Part shown: piece after piece, positions 20,790 through 31,227 of the stretch
Position numbering within the stretch: position 1 is the stretch's first letter
How the letters are laid out: each line of letters opens with the position of its first letter
Source: Fagopyrum homotropicum
Lineage: Eukaryota; Streptophyta; Magnoliopsida; Caryophyllales; Polygonaceae
Length of the DNA stretch: 64,000 bases
Assembly (NCBI GenBank): GCA_033239125.1
Contig: BSWB01000003.1
Coordinates: 103,870,320 to 103,934,319, forward strand
Direction: 5' to 3'
The notes under the pieces: generated by a model
Told to the model about the DNA's origin: nothing
Seen by the model: the letters and a program-made list of their open reading frames with translations, nothing else
Database searches by the model: none
Position numbers and translations under genes: made by a program

Positions 20790-21308
20790 GGGGTACATTT
20801 CTTTCACTTCTCCCACATTTATCTTTGACTCATTTCCACTTTGAGGACAATGTGTACTTCAAGTATGGGGGAGGGATATATCATTGCTTGTACAGTTCAT
20901 TAAGTTGTTTTTGGCATTTGTTTTTGCATTCAGTTTCATTCAAAAAAAAAACAAAAGAAAAAAGCCAAAGAAGTGAAAAAGGCATGAAAAGAAGAAGAGT
21001 AGCAACGTGAAAACCCGAAAGGGCACCTTGGCAAGATGAGCGACACCGAGTGTAGGTTTCCCTTCTGGCGTTTTAGCGACATAAGAAGGGGAGTCATAAG
21101 GATGTTGTCCGGGTAGGCCACTCTTGGAGCGATAAGGATGGTAGTATTTCTTTTTCTCACATTTCCTCTCTTTTCCTTCTTTCTTTCTTGGCTTTTCTCT
21201 TATTTTCCATTATCTTTCTGCTTACTCATGCTTCCTGAGGCCTTTGAGTCTAGTTGATGTCATTTGTTTTTACCCGGGACAAGTAAAAGGTCTAAGTATG
21301 GGGGAGTT
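20790..21308 (+). other. 3' non-coding region of F
   Basis: A short version of the Athila 3' region. It opens with GAGGACAATGTG ... AAGTATGGGGGAGGG (20842-20876) and ends with the polypurine tract CTAAGTATGGGGGAGTT next to the LTR. A homopurine stretch at 20940-21000 gives spurious lysine-rich ORFs. No gene is seen. Confidence 0.7.
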
Positions 21309-22828
21309 TGATAGGTGATGAAATCACTATCATTTAGGGTAGTTTTTAGAGTCTTTTTATTGCATTAGTGTCAGTTTATGCTACTAACTTCTTTGGCCCA
21401 GAAGAAGAAGATCAAAAGAAGCTAAAGAAGGAGTTATAAGCACTTAGGAGTGAAGATCGATCACGAAGTAAAGCTTCTGTTGCCTCACCGCCCCTGCGGG
21501 TCCTTGCAGCCGCCCCTGCGGATGACGTTTCCACTGGAACGCTCCCTGCGCCTTCACCAGCGCCGGCCATGAAGTGTGTCACCACCCCTGCGCCACTCCT
21601 TGGCGCCCCTGCGGTGACCTGCCCGGAAGAAATGAAGACCAGCTCCCTTACGTCTCCCACTGCGCCCCTGCCTGCGCCCCAACCTTGGAGCTAGAAGACG
21701 AAGAGGCTATGTCAACGCCTCTGCATCGACATAGGGACGCCCCGGTGGCTTGACATTAGATACGTTAGGAAGGCGAAAGGTCAGACGTTGAAGTGCATTA
21801 AAGATCCGCCCCAGCGGAATTGTGTAGCCGCCCCAACGGCCTTGAAGAAGATCAATCGATTCTGCCTAAACCGCCCCTGCGGTTCCTGAAGGCCGCCCTT
21901 GCGGTTTAACGCCAAAAGCTTTACTCCGGCTGTTTACACCACCTTTATGGCATTTAAGGTGGCTGTTTTAGGCCGGCTATTTACTCCGAATTAAGTGTCT
22001 TTTGTAGTATAAATAGTCCATGGCTGATTGCTAGAATCATCCATGCTTTTCCTCACAAAATCCATTTTAGACTTGAGCTTTCCATTGTAATGAGTCGCTA
22101 ACTCCCTTGCTACATTTGGTTGGTTTGAAGCTGCATTGTTACCTTGGTTGTAAGTTCTTTATAATCTAAGTTTTCATTCAGTAATACTTTGTGTTTCCTT
22201 GATCTCCATTGTCTAAATTGCATGTTTACTATTGCTTGAGATTGATCACCTTAGGTTCTAAAGTGCATGTAAAAAACTAGGAATAATAGGTTCCCGGTTC
22301 GGGTCTTTAATCTAGTAGCAACATTAAGTAATAACGGGTTGTGATTACTTAAGGAAAAGAACACAAATATAAAGATAAGTTTCACGGTTTTAATCTTCTC
22401 TTTATATCCCTTTGTCTTTATTTGAAAGCTAACTTGTTATTTGTTCTTGTAGGTTTACGGAACTCTAACCTGTTAAGTTGTGTTGATGCCGGTTGGCTCA
22501 ACACATATATATGATCGAGACGGGAGATTACTTGAAAACTTGTAAAAGGAACTCACCAAAGTAGCAATTGCATGCTTAGAATCAACCTAGTGTAGATTCA
22601 TCCATTATTGTCTTACTTGTCGCATTAATCGTTTTCATAAGTTTTTGTGCATCAATTAAACCAAACCCCCCCCCCCATTGTGTCACTTGTCACTATAATC
22701 GATAATTGCATCTAAAACACCTTAACTCTCTTGGGTTCACCCTTACTTAATCACTATACTTGTTCTTAGTGCTAAGTCGGGATTTACTTTTGATTGGGTA
22801 TAGACGACTATAGAAATACCTTCGGTCA
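21309..22828 (+). repeat. 3' LTR of element F
   Basis: Same length and ends as 9492-11011. It carries the CGCCCCTGCGG array (21478-21915), a TATA box (AGTATAAATAG, about 22007-22017) and a C run near 22666. Differences from the 5' LTR are scattered substitutions and the length of the C run. Confidence 0.9.
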
Positions 22829-24652
22829 TCCCCGCGTGAGCCAGAGGTCGCCCCTGCGGTTTAGGGTGTGCTGCAGCCGACGTTGTTGACTCTTGACTCG
22901 TGCTTTTGGGATAGTTTCCTATAAAAGCCTCCCTTGCTTCCTAACGAGGGTTTACTTCATCTTCCTCAGCTTCATCTTCTCTCACGTCCATCTTCTTCTC
23001 CTTCCTTCTTTGGATCTCCATCTTGATCTTCTTTGATCTTTGTGTGAGTTTGGAAGAGTTTGAGATTGGCTTTGTTGTGATGATGATGATTGGTGTTGTT
23101 GTTCCTTTGTTGAGCCAGCCTTGAGGTTATGGTGTGATTTCTCTTCTGATTAGGTTACAACTTGGTGAGTTCTTTATCTCTTTCTTCCTATCTTCCTTCT
23201 TTCTTTTTGCTTTCCTTCCTTTCTTCATCCCTAGATTAGGTTCCACAAGATTATTCTTGTGTTAGCCTTTATAGGCTTCATTTGATGTATATATGTATGT
23301 ATATGTATGTGCTTGGCTGTTGGCTGAAGAAGAAGTGAAGAGAATCGAGTGAAGAAGCGAAAAGGAGCTGAAAGTGTGCCTTCTACACACTAGTCGCCCC
23401 TGCGCCACCTTGGAGCCGCCCCAGCGCCACCTTGTCACCGCACCTGCGTCATCTTGCAGCCGCCCTTGCGCCCACCTGCACCAACTTGGCTTTACCCTTG
23501 GTTCTACAGGTGTGTCTTGCTTCTAGGCTTGCCTATGGATGGCATTGCATCTTCCTTTCCGACTGTGAGTGTGTAGTACCATGCTAGGTGTAGAAGAGAG
23601 TGTGTTAATGATGTTATGATCAGGTATGCCTTGTTTGGCTTTCGAGGATAAATAGGTTGTGAGGTTTAGGTTGAGGATGATCCTATGGATCCTTTGGGTC
23701 TAGGTGTGACCCATTTGATTGATAAGAGATTGATATATCTCTATTCCTTGTTATTAGGCAGTGTCCCTCTCAGGAGTGGAGGTTGATCGTGGTTGAGTTT
23801 TGTACGAGGTTGAGGTAAGTCCGTAGGACTTACTTAGCTACCATCCTTATATTAGGTGTTTACATGAGTGGTGTGTGTTATATGTTTGATATGATAGCAT
23901 GTGATGTTGATTATTACCAACCTATGTTTTATTTATTGCCCCGTATGTGTGGTTGTGATAACCTTTCCCTTTCATCCCGCCGTGGAGTCTGGGAGGTTCT
24001 CTGACGCCAGACCAAACTAGCTTTACAGGAAGGGCGCAATCCACTCCCATAGGGTACACGGGTTCTGTGACCGATACTACTACAACTGGCTAGCATGCCT
24101 AGAGGCGAGGCTGATACGTTCCTCGTGTCACATAGTTTCATCTATCTATATATATACAATTTGAGTGAATGACTATTATATAAAGATGATAAAATGGGTA
24201 AATGTATGGCAACATGCTTATGTATTTATCTTTTATGATTATGTTTGTGCTTATGCATTACCCTATATATATATATATATATATGGTTAGCTAATGGATT
24301 CATACCATGTTGTAGATGCCTTGCAAGATAGGCGAGTTGTTGAGTGATCTGGCAGGGTGACAGGCCTAGGACTCTTGTACATTAGGGGGTTATGGTTTTG
24401 TGTTGTTTATGCTTCCCTCCTGTGTGAGGATGATATTTTGTATACCTCTTGTGTGAGGGTGATGCTTTATACTCGGCTATGATTTTGTACACCTTTTAGT
24501 TGTACAGTTTATACAGTTTTATGTATTTGTTTTATATCTGTCAGTGTCATGTTGTAAGGTCCAGTGAACTTGTTGTCAGGCTAGGGTCAGGATCCATTGT
24601 GAGATCCTAGCCCAATGTGGCATCCCGAGTCCTGCGGATTTGGGGTGTTACA
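22829..24652 (+). repeat. 3' LTR of chromovirus E, right piece
   Basis: This is the remaining 1,824 bases of the LTR, ending CGGATTTGGGGTGTTACA. A TATA box (CTATAAAAGCC, 22919-22929) lies about 60 bases after a CGCCCCTGCGG motif. A second group of such motifs lies in the leader at 23393-23483 (CGCCCCTGCG, CGCCCCAGCG, CGCACCTGCG, CGCCCTTGCG). No gene is seen. Confidence 0.8.
23393..23483. repeat. CGCCCCTGCG motif group in the LTR leader of E
   Basis: Five variants of CCGCCCCTGCGG fall within about 90 bases, separated by CACCTTG-like spacers. They lie downstream of the TATA box at 22919, so they should be transcribed. The half-site pair CCGC / GCGG forms an interrupted palindrome. Confidence 0.75.
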
Positions 24653-26457
24653 TGAAGACACTAACCTAGTTTTGAATTAGGAAAAGTGTCACTTTATGGT
24701 AACTGAAGGAATTGTATTACGACATTTGATATCGAATCGTGGAATAGAGGTAGATAAGGCTAAGACTGAAACTATAGAGAAGCTACCTCCTCTAGCTTCG
24801 GTGAAAGGAGTTAGAACCTTTTTGGGGCACGCCGGTTTCTATAGGAGGTTCATAATGAATTTTTCTAAGATTTCAAAACCTTTGACTGATCTTTTGATGA
24901 AAGACATAACTTTCGAGTTTTTGAAAGAATGTTTGGATGCATTTTATAGGATCAAGGAAGCCTTGATTTCATCCCCTATCATCCAACCACCTGATTGGAC
25001 ACTTCCATTTGAGATCATGTGTGATGCAAGTGACGTAGCCGTAGGAGTTGTACTTGGACAGAAGACAGATGGGCGTACCCACAACATCTACTATGCTAGC
25101 AAGACGCTAGACGAAGCTCAACTGAACTATGCTACCACGGAGAAAGAGCTTCTTGTTGTTGTATATGCATTTGAAAAATTCCATTCTTATCTTGTAGGTG
25201 CAAAGGTGATAGTCTATACAGATCATTCAACCATTCGTTACCTATTCAATAAGAAGGATGCAAAGTCTTCTCCTGAGATGGATCTTACTTCTACAAGAGT
25301 TCAATCTAGAGATCCGCCACAAGAAGGGGTCGGAGAATTCGGTAGCTGATCATCTTAGCCGTCTCCCACACCTCACTTGCGAGACGGATGAGGTCCCTAT
25401 TGACGACTCATTTCCAGATGAGCAGCTGCACAAGATTGAAGAGTGTCTTCATCAGATTTCGAAAGGTAATGACCCATGGTTTGCTGATATTGTCAATTAC
25501 CTTGTTTTTCAGGAAATCCCACCCGGACTATCATATGCTCAAAGGAAGAATTTCTTTAGAGATGTCCAACACTTCTAAAGGAATGAACCTCTACGCTTCA
25601 AGAGAGGTCCTCATGGCATGTTCAGAAGATGTGTTCCGGAGGACGAAGTAGAAAGCATCATCCGTCATTGTCACTCCTTACCTTGTGGAGGACATGCTAG
25701 TTTTCACAAGACATGTGTTAAGGTACTCCATTTTGGCTTCTTTTGGCCCTCTTTATTTAAGGATGTACAGAACTATGTTGTTGCATGCGATGCTTGTCAA
25801 AGAACAGGTAACATTTCAAGGAGGAATGAGATGCCCCTCAACAACATCCAAAAAGTGGAGATATTCGATTTATGGGAAGTAGACTTCATGGGACCATTCC
25901 CTTCATCTTGTGGAAATCAATATATACTTCTAGCTATAGACTATGTCTCAAGATGGTTTGAAGCTACCGCCTCCCCAACTAATGATGCGATGGTTGTGGT
26001 GAAGTTCTTTAATAGAACGATCTTCCCACGGTTTAGAACGCCCCGAACCATCATTAGTGATGGAGGAACACACTTCACAGCTCGTCCATTTGAGGCTCTA
26101 CTAGCTAAGTATGGGGTAACTCATAATATCGCCACTCCATGTCATCCGCAAACGAGCGGACAATTCGAGATTTCCAACAAGGAGATCAAAGGGATTCTAG
26201 AGAAAACGGTCTCTAGAACGAGGAAAGATTGGTAGATGAAGCTAGAAGATGCATTATGGGCGTACATAACCGTTTTCAAGACCCCCATAGGAACAATACC
26301 ATACAACCTTGTGTATGGTAATTCTTGTAACCTTCCTGTAGAGCTAGAGCACAAAGCATATTGGACCGTCAAGTGGCTTACCTTCAACATGAAAGAGGCG
26401 GGAGAAAAGCGTTTATTGGACATCAACGAACTAGAGGAGATCCGTCTAAATGCGTAC
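24653..26457 (+). pseudogene. Element D reverse transcriptase end, RNase H and integrase
   Basis: It starts in the RT thumb (GHAGFYRRFIMNFSKISKPL), continues through RNase H (FEIMCDASDVAVGVVLGQK, YTDHSTIRYLF, SENSVADHLSRLPH) and the integrase zinc-binding site (HCHSLPCGGH ... CDACQR), to the catalytic core with VDFMGPFPS, ISDGGTHF and GQFEISNKEIKGIL. All three acidic positions are present. Lesions are a stop where W is expected near 24680, a two-base loss near 25265, stops near 25576 and 26233, and finally the H insertion at 26458. Confidence 0.85.
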
Positions 26458-26473
26458 TGTTACGCTAAGGATG

Positions 26474-28248
26474 TGTGAGCATGAAATATTGTGATATTTT
26501 AGGCACGTTTTCTAAGTGTATTTGATTCATATTGATAGTCTTTGATTTAGCAATGTTGCATTTGTGAGCTAGTTTGCCTATATTGTCGATATGGATGTCT
26601 ACACTAACTTTATGTTGATTATAGGTGATTGAGAGTCATTTCCGAACGGAATCAAGCAAAGAAGAGTTGATCAAGTATGTCCATGGATTAAGGGCATTAT
26701 AAGGAGCAAATTGGAGTTCAACTTGAGGAATTCACGAGGTTAGGGAAGAATCACGTTCTTGCCCTAAACCACGCTCTAAAATACGGCCGTATTACAAACC
26801 ACGTTTACTTCCACGGCCGTGGAACCCTGCAAAGAGAGGCGTGATGCATTCCAGTAACTATTACGGTCGTGGAATCCATGGTCCAAACCGTGACACTTTC
26901 CACGCTCTAAATTACGGTCGTGGAACCTTCCACGACCGTGATCTTGGCGATCTTTTTCGCCACACTTTGAAGCCACGATCTTTTGAAGATTGGGCCGGGC
27001 CGATATTTTATCTTTCCCTATAAAAAGACGGACAAAGTAAGATTCCGTCATCTGGGCTTAGCGGCATTCATCGACGCCTACACCTCGTTTAGATCTCGGC
27101 TTAGAGAATTTGAACGCCCGTTTAGCCCTCGCTTGGAAGCATTGACATCTCGTTGGAGATCGAAGTTCGCATTTGGGAATTGCCCTAATCTCGCACCTTT
27201 GGTGGAGATTGCTGTTGAGATCTCCGGATTGGCGGAAGATCGAAGTTTTTGGAAGATTGTTGCAAGAAGATTTCTCTTCTTGTTTAGGTTTGATTTGGAA
27301 GACGGATTGACATCCCGTTCTTCCTTCTTTCCTAAGATTGTGATTGTTTGCTTTATTCTGAATCTATTGACAACATTCTTTCTTGGTTGTGACTTGGAGA
27401 TTGGTTTGAAGATTATTGAAAGTTTTCGGAAGTTTTCATCTTTCTATCTTTTAATTCTTGAATTTGATATCAACATGACTGTTATTGGCTAAAAACTCTT
27501 AACAATTCTAAGGTGAAGGGTTGATAGTTGTGGCTTAGATGATGATAGATCGATCGTAAACAGATTAGACCCTGAGAGTTAGAGAGAATCGTCGACGAAC
27601 CCTAAATTACGGTTTGTTCTTGAGTTCTACGGCCGTGGAGTCTCAAGATCTACCCGTAATTTCCCCAAAGTTTACGAACCTGCTTTTACTTTAATCCAAA
27701 GTTAAAGTTTTGCTTTAACTTGGTTTAGGCTTGCCTTTTCTAGGTGGTAGTGAAGCCTCAACAACCTCTACCTCGATTGTGAGTGTCATAACCGTAATCG
27801 GCTAAGTTAGTCTTGATCCTTGGATTACAAGTTTGGGTATTTGATATTAATTCTGGCCTTTAGAACCTTTCTATATTGAAGCCTCAACAACCTGTATAGG
27901 GAGTGTCTTATAGGTGAGTCATATAAGGTTTTTGGAACTTCACCGTACGATTACCTTACATTAGCATACCTTTGCATATCTCAACTCTGTCTTTATATCA
28001 TTAGTATATCTTGAATCGATTGCCACAGCTTGATACTTGGATCTTTAGGATTGTTGTTTTCCAAATATTTGCAAAACTCTCATATTTACTCGCTTAATCT
28101 GCAATTGAATTTGTTCCCACCCAAATCCCTGTGTTCGATACTCTGGAATTCTTGCTTAACTACGTCGATCCGTACACTGCGAGTTCGCTTGCTTGATTCT
28201 AGTTTTATAAATTTAAAACTTATTTGCACACACCTCTAGGGGCGAACA
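26474..28248 (+). repeat. 5' LTR of element B
   Basis: A palindrome cluster (26767-26945) lies about 75 bases upstream of the TATA box CCCTATAAAAAG (TATA at 27019-27026). A nested palindrome in the leader (27607-27658) has AATTACGG and CCCGTAATT outer arms around TACGGCCGTGGA. The 169-codon ORF at 26983-27492 in this LTR is also present in the 3' LTR, but it has no recognisable domain and is probably fortuitous. Confidence 0.92.
27019..27026 (+). promoter_or_regulatory. LTR TATA box of element B
   Basis: TATAAAAA sits after GGGCCGGGCCGATATTTTATC and about 75 bases downstream of the palindrome cluster. The same place in the 3' LTR reads CCCCATCAAAAG, so the box is lost there. Confidence 0.6.
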
Positions 28249-28253
28249 AGTTT

Positions 28254-28272
28254 TTGGCGCCGTTACCGGGGA
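28254..28272 (+). other. Primer-binding site of B (tRNA-Asp type)
   Basis: TGGCGCCGTTACCGGGGAC lies six bases after the LTR end. It differs at one base from the PBS of F and G. Confidence 0.85.
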
Positions 28273-28349
28273 CTTGGTTTCGGCCGAATTCGGTAGCCGG
28301 TTGTCAAGCTTGGGAGCTTGCTCTCGTTATTTGATATTACTTTGAGTGT

Positions 28350-30080
28350 ATGCGCAGGTCTAGGAACACCAAAGATCTCTTGCCTCTTGATCAAGAGCTA
28401 GAGAAAACTTTAAGGCAAAAGCGCAAGGAAAAGAAGATGGTTGAAGGACACGAACGTGATCTTCAAGCGGAGTTAGCGGAGAAGGAAGCTCAACTCCAAT
28501 GGAATGAGACCCTCCGCCAGGATGAGATGGATCGTCATCAATCTCAAGTTAACAATCTACAAGACATGATCTTCCAGATGAGGGTAGAGATGAGCGACCT
28601 TAAGAATAAGGGAAGCAAGAAATCCTCAAGGAAAGCATCAAGGTCTAGAAGAAAAAGTCACTCATCCGCTGATGATAGTGATTCTTCCATGCCACCGCTA
28701 GAGGAGATTGATCCCACGATCAATGTGAATCCTTTCCATCCACGGGGAGCTGCCAATCGTCGTGTTCCACCTAAGAATGCGAGGATCGAACGTCTAGATG
28801 AAGAGCCAAGAACTCTTGGCCAGCGGATGGATCCAACACAACAACCACGCCGTTTGGGCGTGAACTTTGATGTTGATGATGTGCAAGGGTTTAGCTTCAA
28901 CCCTCAAGTCATTACTCTTGTTCGCCAAAACCAATTTGGCGGGACAAGCGCTGAATCTCCACACCAACACTTGCAGAACTTTGAGTGTATGATGGAGACA
29001 ATGAGACCAAAGAGCGCTACTACAAACTTCTATAAGCTCAAACCTTTCTTCTTCTCCTTGAAGGGGAAAGCGTTATCTTGGTATCAAGCTCTTCCTAGTG
29101 GGAAACTAGACACGTGGGAAGACCTTTCCGCGGAGTTCCTCACCAAATTCTTTCCGCCATCCAAAACGGCGGAACTTAGAGGTAAGATTAATGCTTTTTC
29201 CATGAGATCTAACGAAAGTTTGTTTCAATCTTGGGAAAGGTTTCAGGATTTGCTCTTGGATTGCCCTCATCATGGCATATCCAAACTTGCCTTGCTGGAG
29301 ATCTACTACAAGGGGTTAGATGCGGGAACGCAATTCAACCTCCAATCCCTCTCATGTGGAATATTCATGGACATGAGAGAAGATGACGCTTGGGACTTCA
29401 TCGAGAAGCAAGCAAGAGTCATAAAGAAGTATTCCCACCGGAAAGTGGAGGGAAATCGTGTGGAGCAAGGAGCAAAGCTCACACATGAAGCTCAAAATCA
29501 GATTTTCTCCCTCAACAATGAGATCAAAGAGTTGAAGGAGGCTATCAAGACCAACTTCCCAAAGCAACAAGGGAAGGATGTTGGTTATTTAGGCAATAAC
29601 AATGGCGGCGATAACAATAACCGGAACAACAACCGGAATAACAATTGGAATGGAAACAACAACAACCGGAACAACAATTGGAACAACAATAGGGGTTCAA
29701 ACAACAACAATTGGCGCTCCAATCAACAAAATTCCGGTAACTCTTATCCTTCCCACTCTAATTCACTAACTCCACCTTCCTCTTCCTCTTCCTCTACTCC
29801 TTTGAAAAGCCAGGGGCAATCATCTAATGGAGGAAACACTTCGGGGAAGGAGAAGCCCGATCCCATGTTGGAAACAATTTTGGGAAAGCTTCAAGGGTTG
29901 GAGAACCGCTTCAATAAGGTTGATGATCAAATTTCCAAGGTTGACAAAGCTCAAAAAGTTTTGGAAAACCAAATGTTCAACCATGCGGAGGAAGTTTCTA
30001 GGAATCAAGGAAACTTCCAGGAAAGACGGAGGACAACCCTAAGGGAAGGGTTATGGCAATCACAACTAGGAGCGGAGTGA
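28350..30080 (+). CDS. gag: Gag protein of element B
   Basis: An ATG at 28350 opens 576 codons. Residues about 10-85 are a charged coiled coil (KRKEKKMVEGHERDLQAELA). Then come an S/R-rich linker and the retrotransposon gag core, about 190-330 (LKPFFFSLKGKALSWYQALP, FLTKFFPPSKTAELRGKINA, WERFQDLLLDCPHHGI). After that there is an asparagine-rich stretch (about 415-475) and a serine-rich stretch. No CCHC zinc knuckle is visible. The last codons are out of frame: the conserved NPK ... AITTRSG sequence is read in another frame, which implies a one-base loss near 30015. Athila elements normally read gag and pol as one frame. Gag would build the cytoplasmic particle. Confidence 0.85.
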   Translation: MRRSRNTKDLLPLDQELEKTLRQKRKEKKMVEGHERDLQAELAEKEAQLQWNETLRQDEMDRHQSQVNNLQDMIFQMRVEMSDLKNKGSKKSSRKASRSRRKSHSSADDSDSSMPPLEEIDPTINVNPFHPRGAANRRVPPKNARIERLDEEPRTLGQRMDPTQQPRRLGVNFDVDDVQGFSFNPQVITLVRQNQFGGTSAESPHQHLQNFECMMETMRPKSATTNFYKLKPFFFSLKGKALSWYQALPSGKLDTWEDLSAEFLTKFFPPSKTAELRGKINAFSMRSNESLFQSWERFQDLLLDCPHHGISKLALLEIYYKGLDAGTQFNLQSLSCGIFMDMREDDAWDFIEKQARVIKKYSHRKVEGNRVEQGAKLTHEAQNQIFSLNNEIKELKEAIKTNFPKQQGKDVGYLGNNNGGDNNNRNNNRNNNWNGNNNNRNNNWNNNRGSNNNNWRSNQQNSGNSYPSHSNSLTPPSSSSSSTPLKSQGQSSNGGNTSGKEKPDPMLETILGKLQGLENRFNKVDDQISKVDKAQKVLENQMFNHAEEVSRNQGNFQERRRTTLREGLWQSQLGAE

Positions 30081-31225
30081 CTACCACCGATCCGCAGCCT
30101 AAGTTCGTTGAAGTCTCCGTAGAGAAGGACAAGGAGAAAGAGAAGGGGAAGGAGAAGGAGGATGTCTACGTTCCTCCTTCAGCTTATAAACCTCCCCTAC
30201 CATTCCCTCAATCTAGAGCGAGAGCGCGCCTAGATAAACAATTTGGTAAGTTCATAGAACTCATGAGCAAGCTGCATATTAATATACCATTTATTTATGC
30301 TATTGTAGGTATGCCGGCTTATGGCAAATTCTTAAAGGAGCTCCTCTCTAACAAGAGGAAGCTAGAAGACTTCGGAGAGGTTAAGATGAGTTCGGATTCT
30401 TCGGATCTCATCAAAACAATGAAAGAGAAAATGCCCCCAAAGCTAAAGGATCCAGGGTCATTTTGCATTCCCATAGGAGTGGGAGATGTCACATACGATG
30501 CGTTATGTGACTTAGGAGCAAGTGTGAGCATTATACCACTTGCATTGTGCAGGAAAATCGGTTTAGGCGACCCTAAACCGGTGAAGATGACGTTGTACAT
30601 GGCGGATCGATCCATCACTCGCCCCGTCGGTATTGTAGAAGACGTCCCGGTCAAGCTAGGTAAATTCTTTGTTCCCATTGATTTTGTCGTGCTTGACATT
30701 CCTGCAGATAGTCCGGTCCCGATCATACTCGGAAGACCGTTTCTTGCAACTTCCAGCTGTATAGTCGACTGCAAGAATGGTAGACTCGCTTTTGATATAG
30801 GAGAGGAGAAAGTAGAGTTCGTTCTTTCCACTCTAGTGAAGGAGCCAATCTTTGATGAGGATATTTTCAATATCCAAGATGAAGAAGGTTTGTCTAGGGA
30901 AGAGGTAAGTGCGATTCTCTTTAACGATCCTTTACAAAAGGTTATCACTATGAGTCTAACCAATGTAGGGGAAGAAGAAGAGTGCAATGAGGCAATTGAA
31001 GCCTTAGAAGCACAAGAAGAGATAGGTGAAGAGGAGTTTGAAAAACTCCACGATGAGGCAGAAAACGTGAGAATCCACGGTTATACCCTGTATTCCACGG
31101 CCGTGGATTTCACAACCAAAATCGTTCCTCACTCCAGGGAGTTATACGGTCGTGGACAAGATGTGACAACCGTATTTCCCTTCCACGCCCTAAACCACGG
31201 CCGTGGAGGACAAGATCCACCGTAA
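30053..31225 (+). CDS. Aspartic protease region of element B
   Basis: This frame starts within the end of gag (MAITTRSGVT) and runs 390 codons. The protease active site is DLGAS at residues 153-157 (DNA 30509-30523), followed by SIIPLALCRKIGLG and the flap-side segment SPVPIILGRPFLATSSCIVD, as in Athila proteases. The last 50 codons are translated palindrome modules (31072-31225) ending in a TAA that belongs to the motif CCGTAATTTT. The RT frame restarts at once in another frame, so a functional polyprotein cannot be made without correction of two frame breaks. Confidence 0.82.
   Translation: MAITTRSGVTTTDPQPKFVEVSVEKDKEKEKGKEKEDVYVPPSAYKPPLPFPQSRARARLDKQFGKFIELMSKLHINIPFIYAIVGMPAYGKFLKELLSNKRKLEDFGEVKMSSDSSDLIKTMKEKMPPKLKDPGSFCIPIGVGDVTYDALCDLGASVSIIPLALCRKIGLGDPKPVKMTLYMADRSITRPVGIVEDVPVKLGKFFVPIDFVVLDIPADSPVPIILGRPFLATSSCIVDCKNGRLAFDIGEEKVEFVLSTLVKEPIFDEDIFNIQDEEGLSREEVSAILFNDPLQKVITMSLTNVGEEEECNEAIEALEAQEEIGEEEFEKLHDEAENVRIHGYTLYSTAVDFTTKIVPHSRELYGRGQDVTTVFPFHALNHGRGGQDPP
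31072..31225. repeat. Palindrome modules in the protease-RT linker of B
   Basis: There are at least three cores (TTCCACGGCCGTGG, TACGGTCGTGG, ACCACGGCCGTGG) with half-sites AATCCACGG, ACCGT and CCGTAATTTT between them. They fall between the conserved protease and the conserved RT start (LKPLPTHLRYAFLG at about 31365). Confidence 0.88.
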
Positions 31226-31227
31226 TT

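Larger units (their letters stand above)
9492..22828 (+). mobile_element. Non-autonomous Athila-type element F (gag and ORF3, no pol)
   Basis: Two LTRs of 1,520 bases (TGATAGGTGATG ... CCTTCGGTCA) flank an internal region with a tRNA-Asp PBS, a gag, the post-integrase junction, a leader and a third ORF. Protease, RT, RNase H and integrase are absent. The 5-base flanks are GCCCC (9487-9491) and TCCCC (22829-22833), a target duplication with one mismatch, within the LTR of E. Element G is inserted at 12992. Confidence 0.9.
5944..24652 (+). mobile_element. Tekay/Del-type chromovirus E, 3' half, split by F
   Basis: The forward pol remnants at 5944-8837 end in a chromodomain-like tail, followed by a 3' non-coding region and an LTR. 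The LTR starts TGTAAGAGCC at 9423, is cut at 9491 by element F, resumes at 22829 and ends GGGGTGTTACA at 24652. Sequence beyond 24652 is Athila RT of element D, so E was inserted into D. The 5' half of E is upstream of A and out of the window. Confidence 0.85.

Noticed and set aside
26983..27492. 169-codon ORF in the B LTR, repeated at 38497-39006
   Set aside because: It is present in both LTRs only because they are copies. No domain is seen, and it starts next to the TATA box with no support as protein.
30903..30912. Possible splice donor GAGGTAAGT in the protease-RT region of B, as in Ogre elements with a pol intron
   Set aside because: The donor-like string lies in an open coding frame, and no convincing acceptor with branch site was identified before RT.
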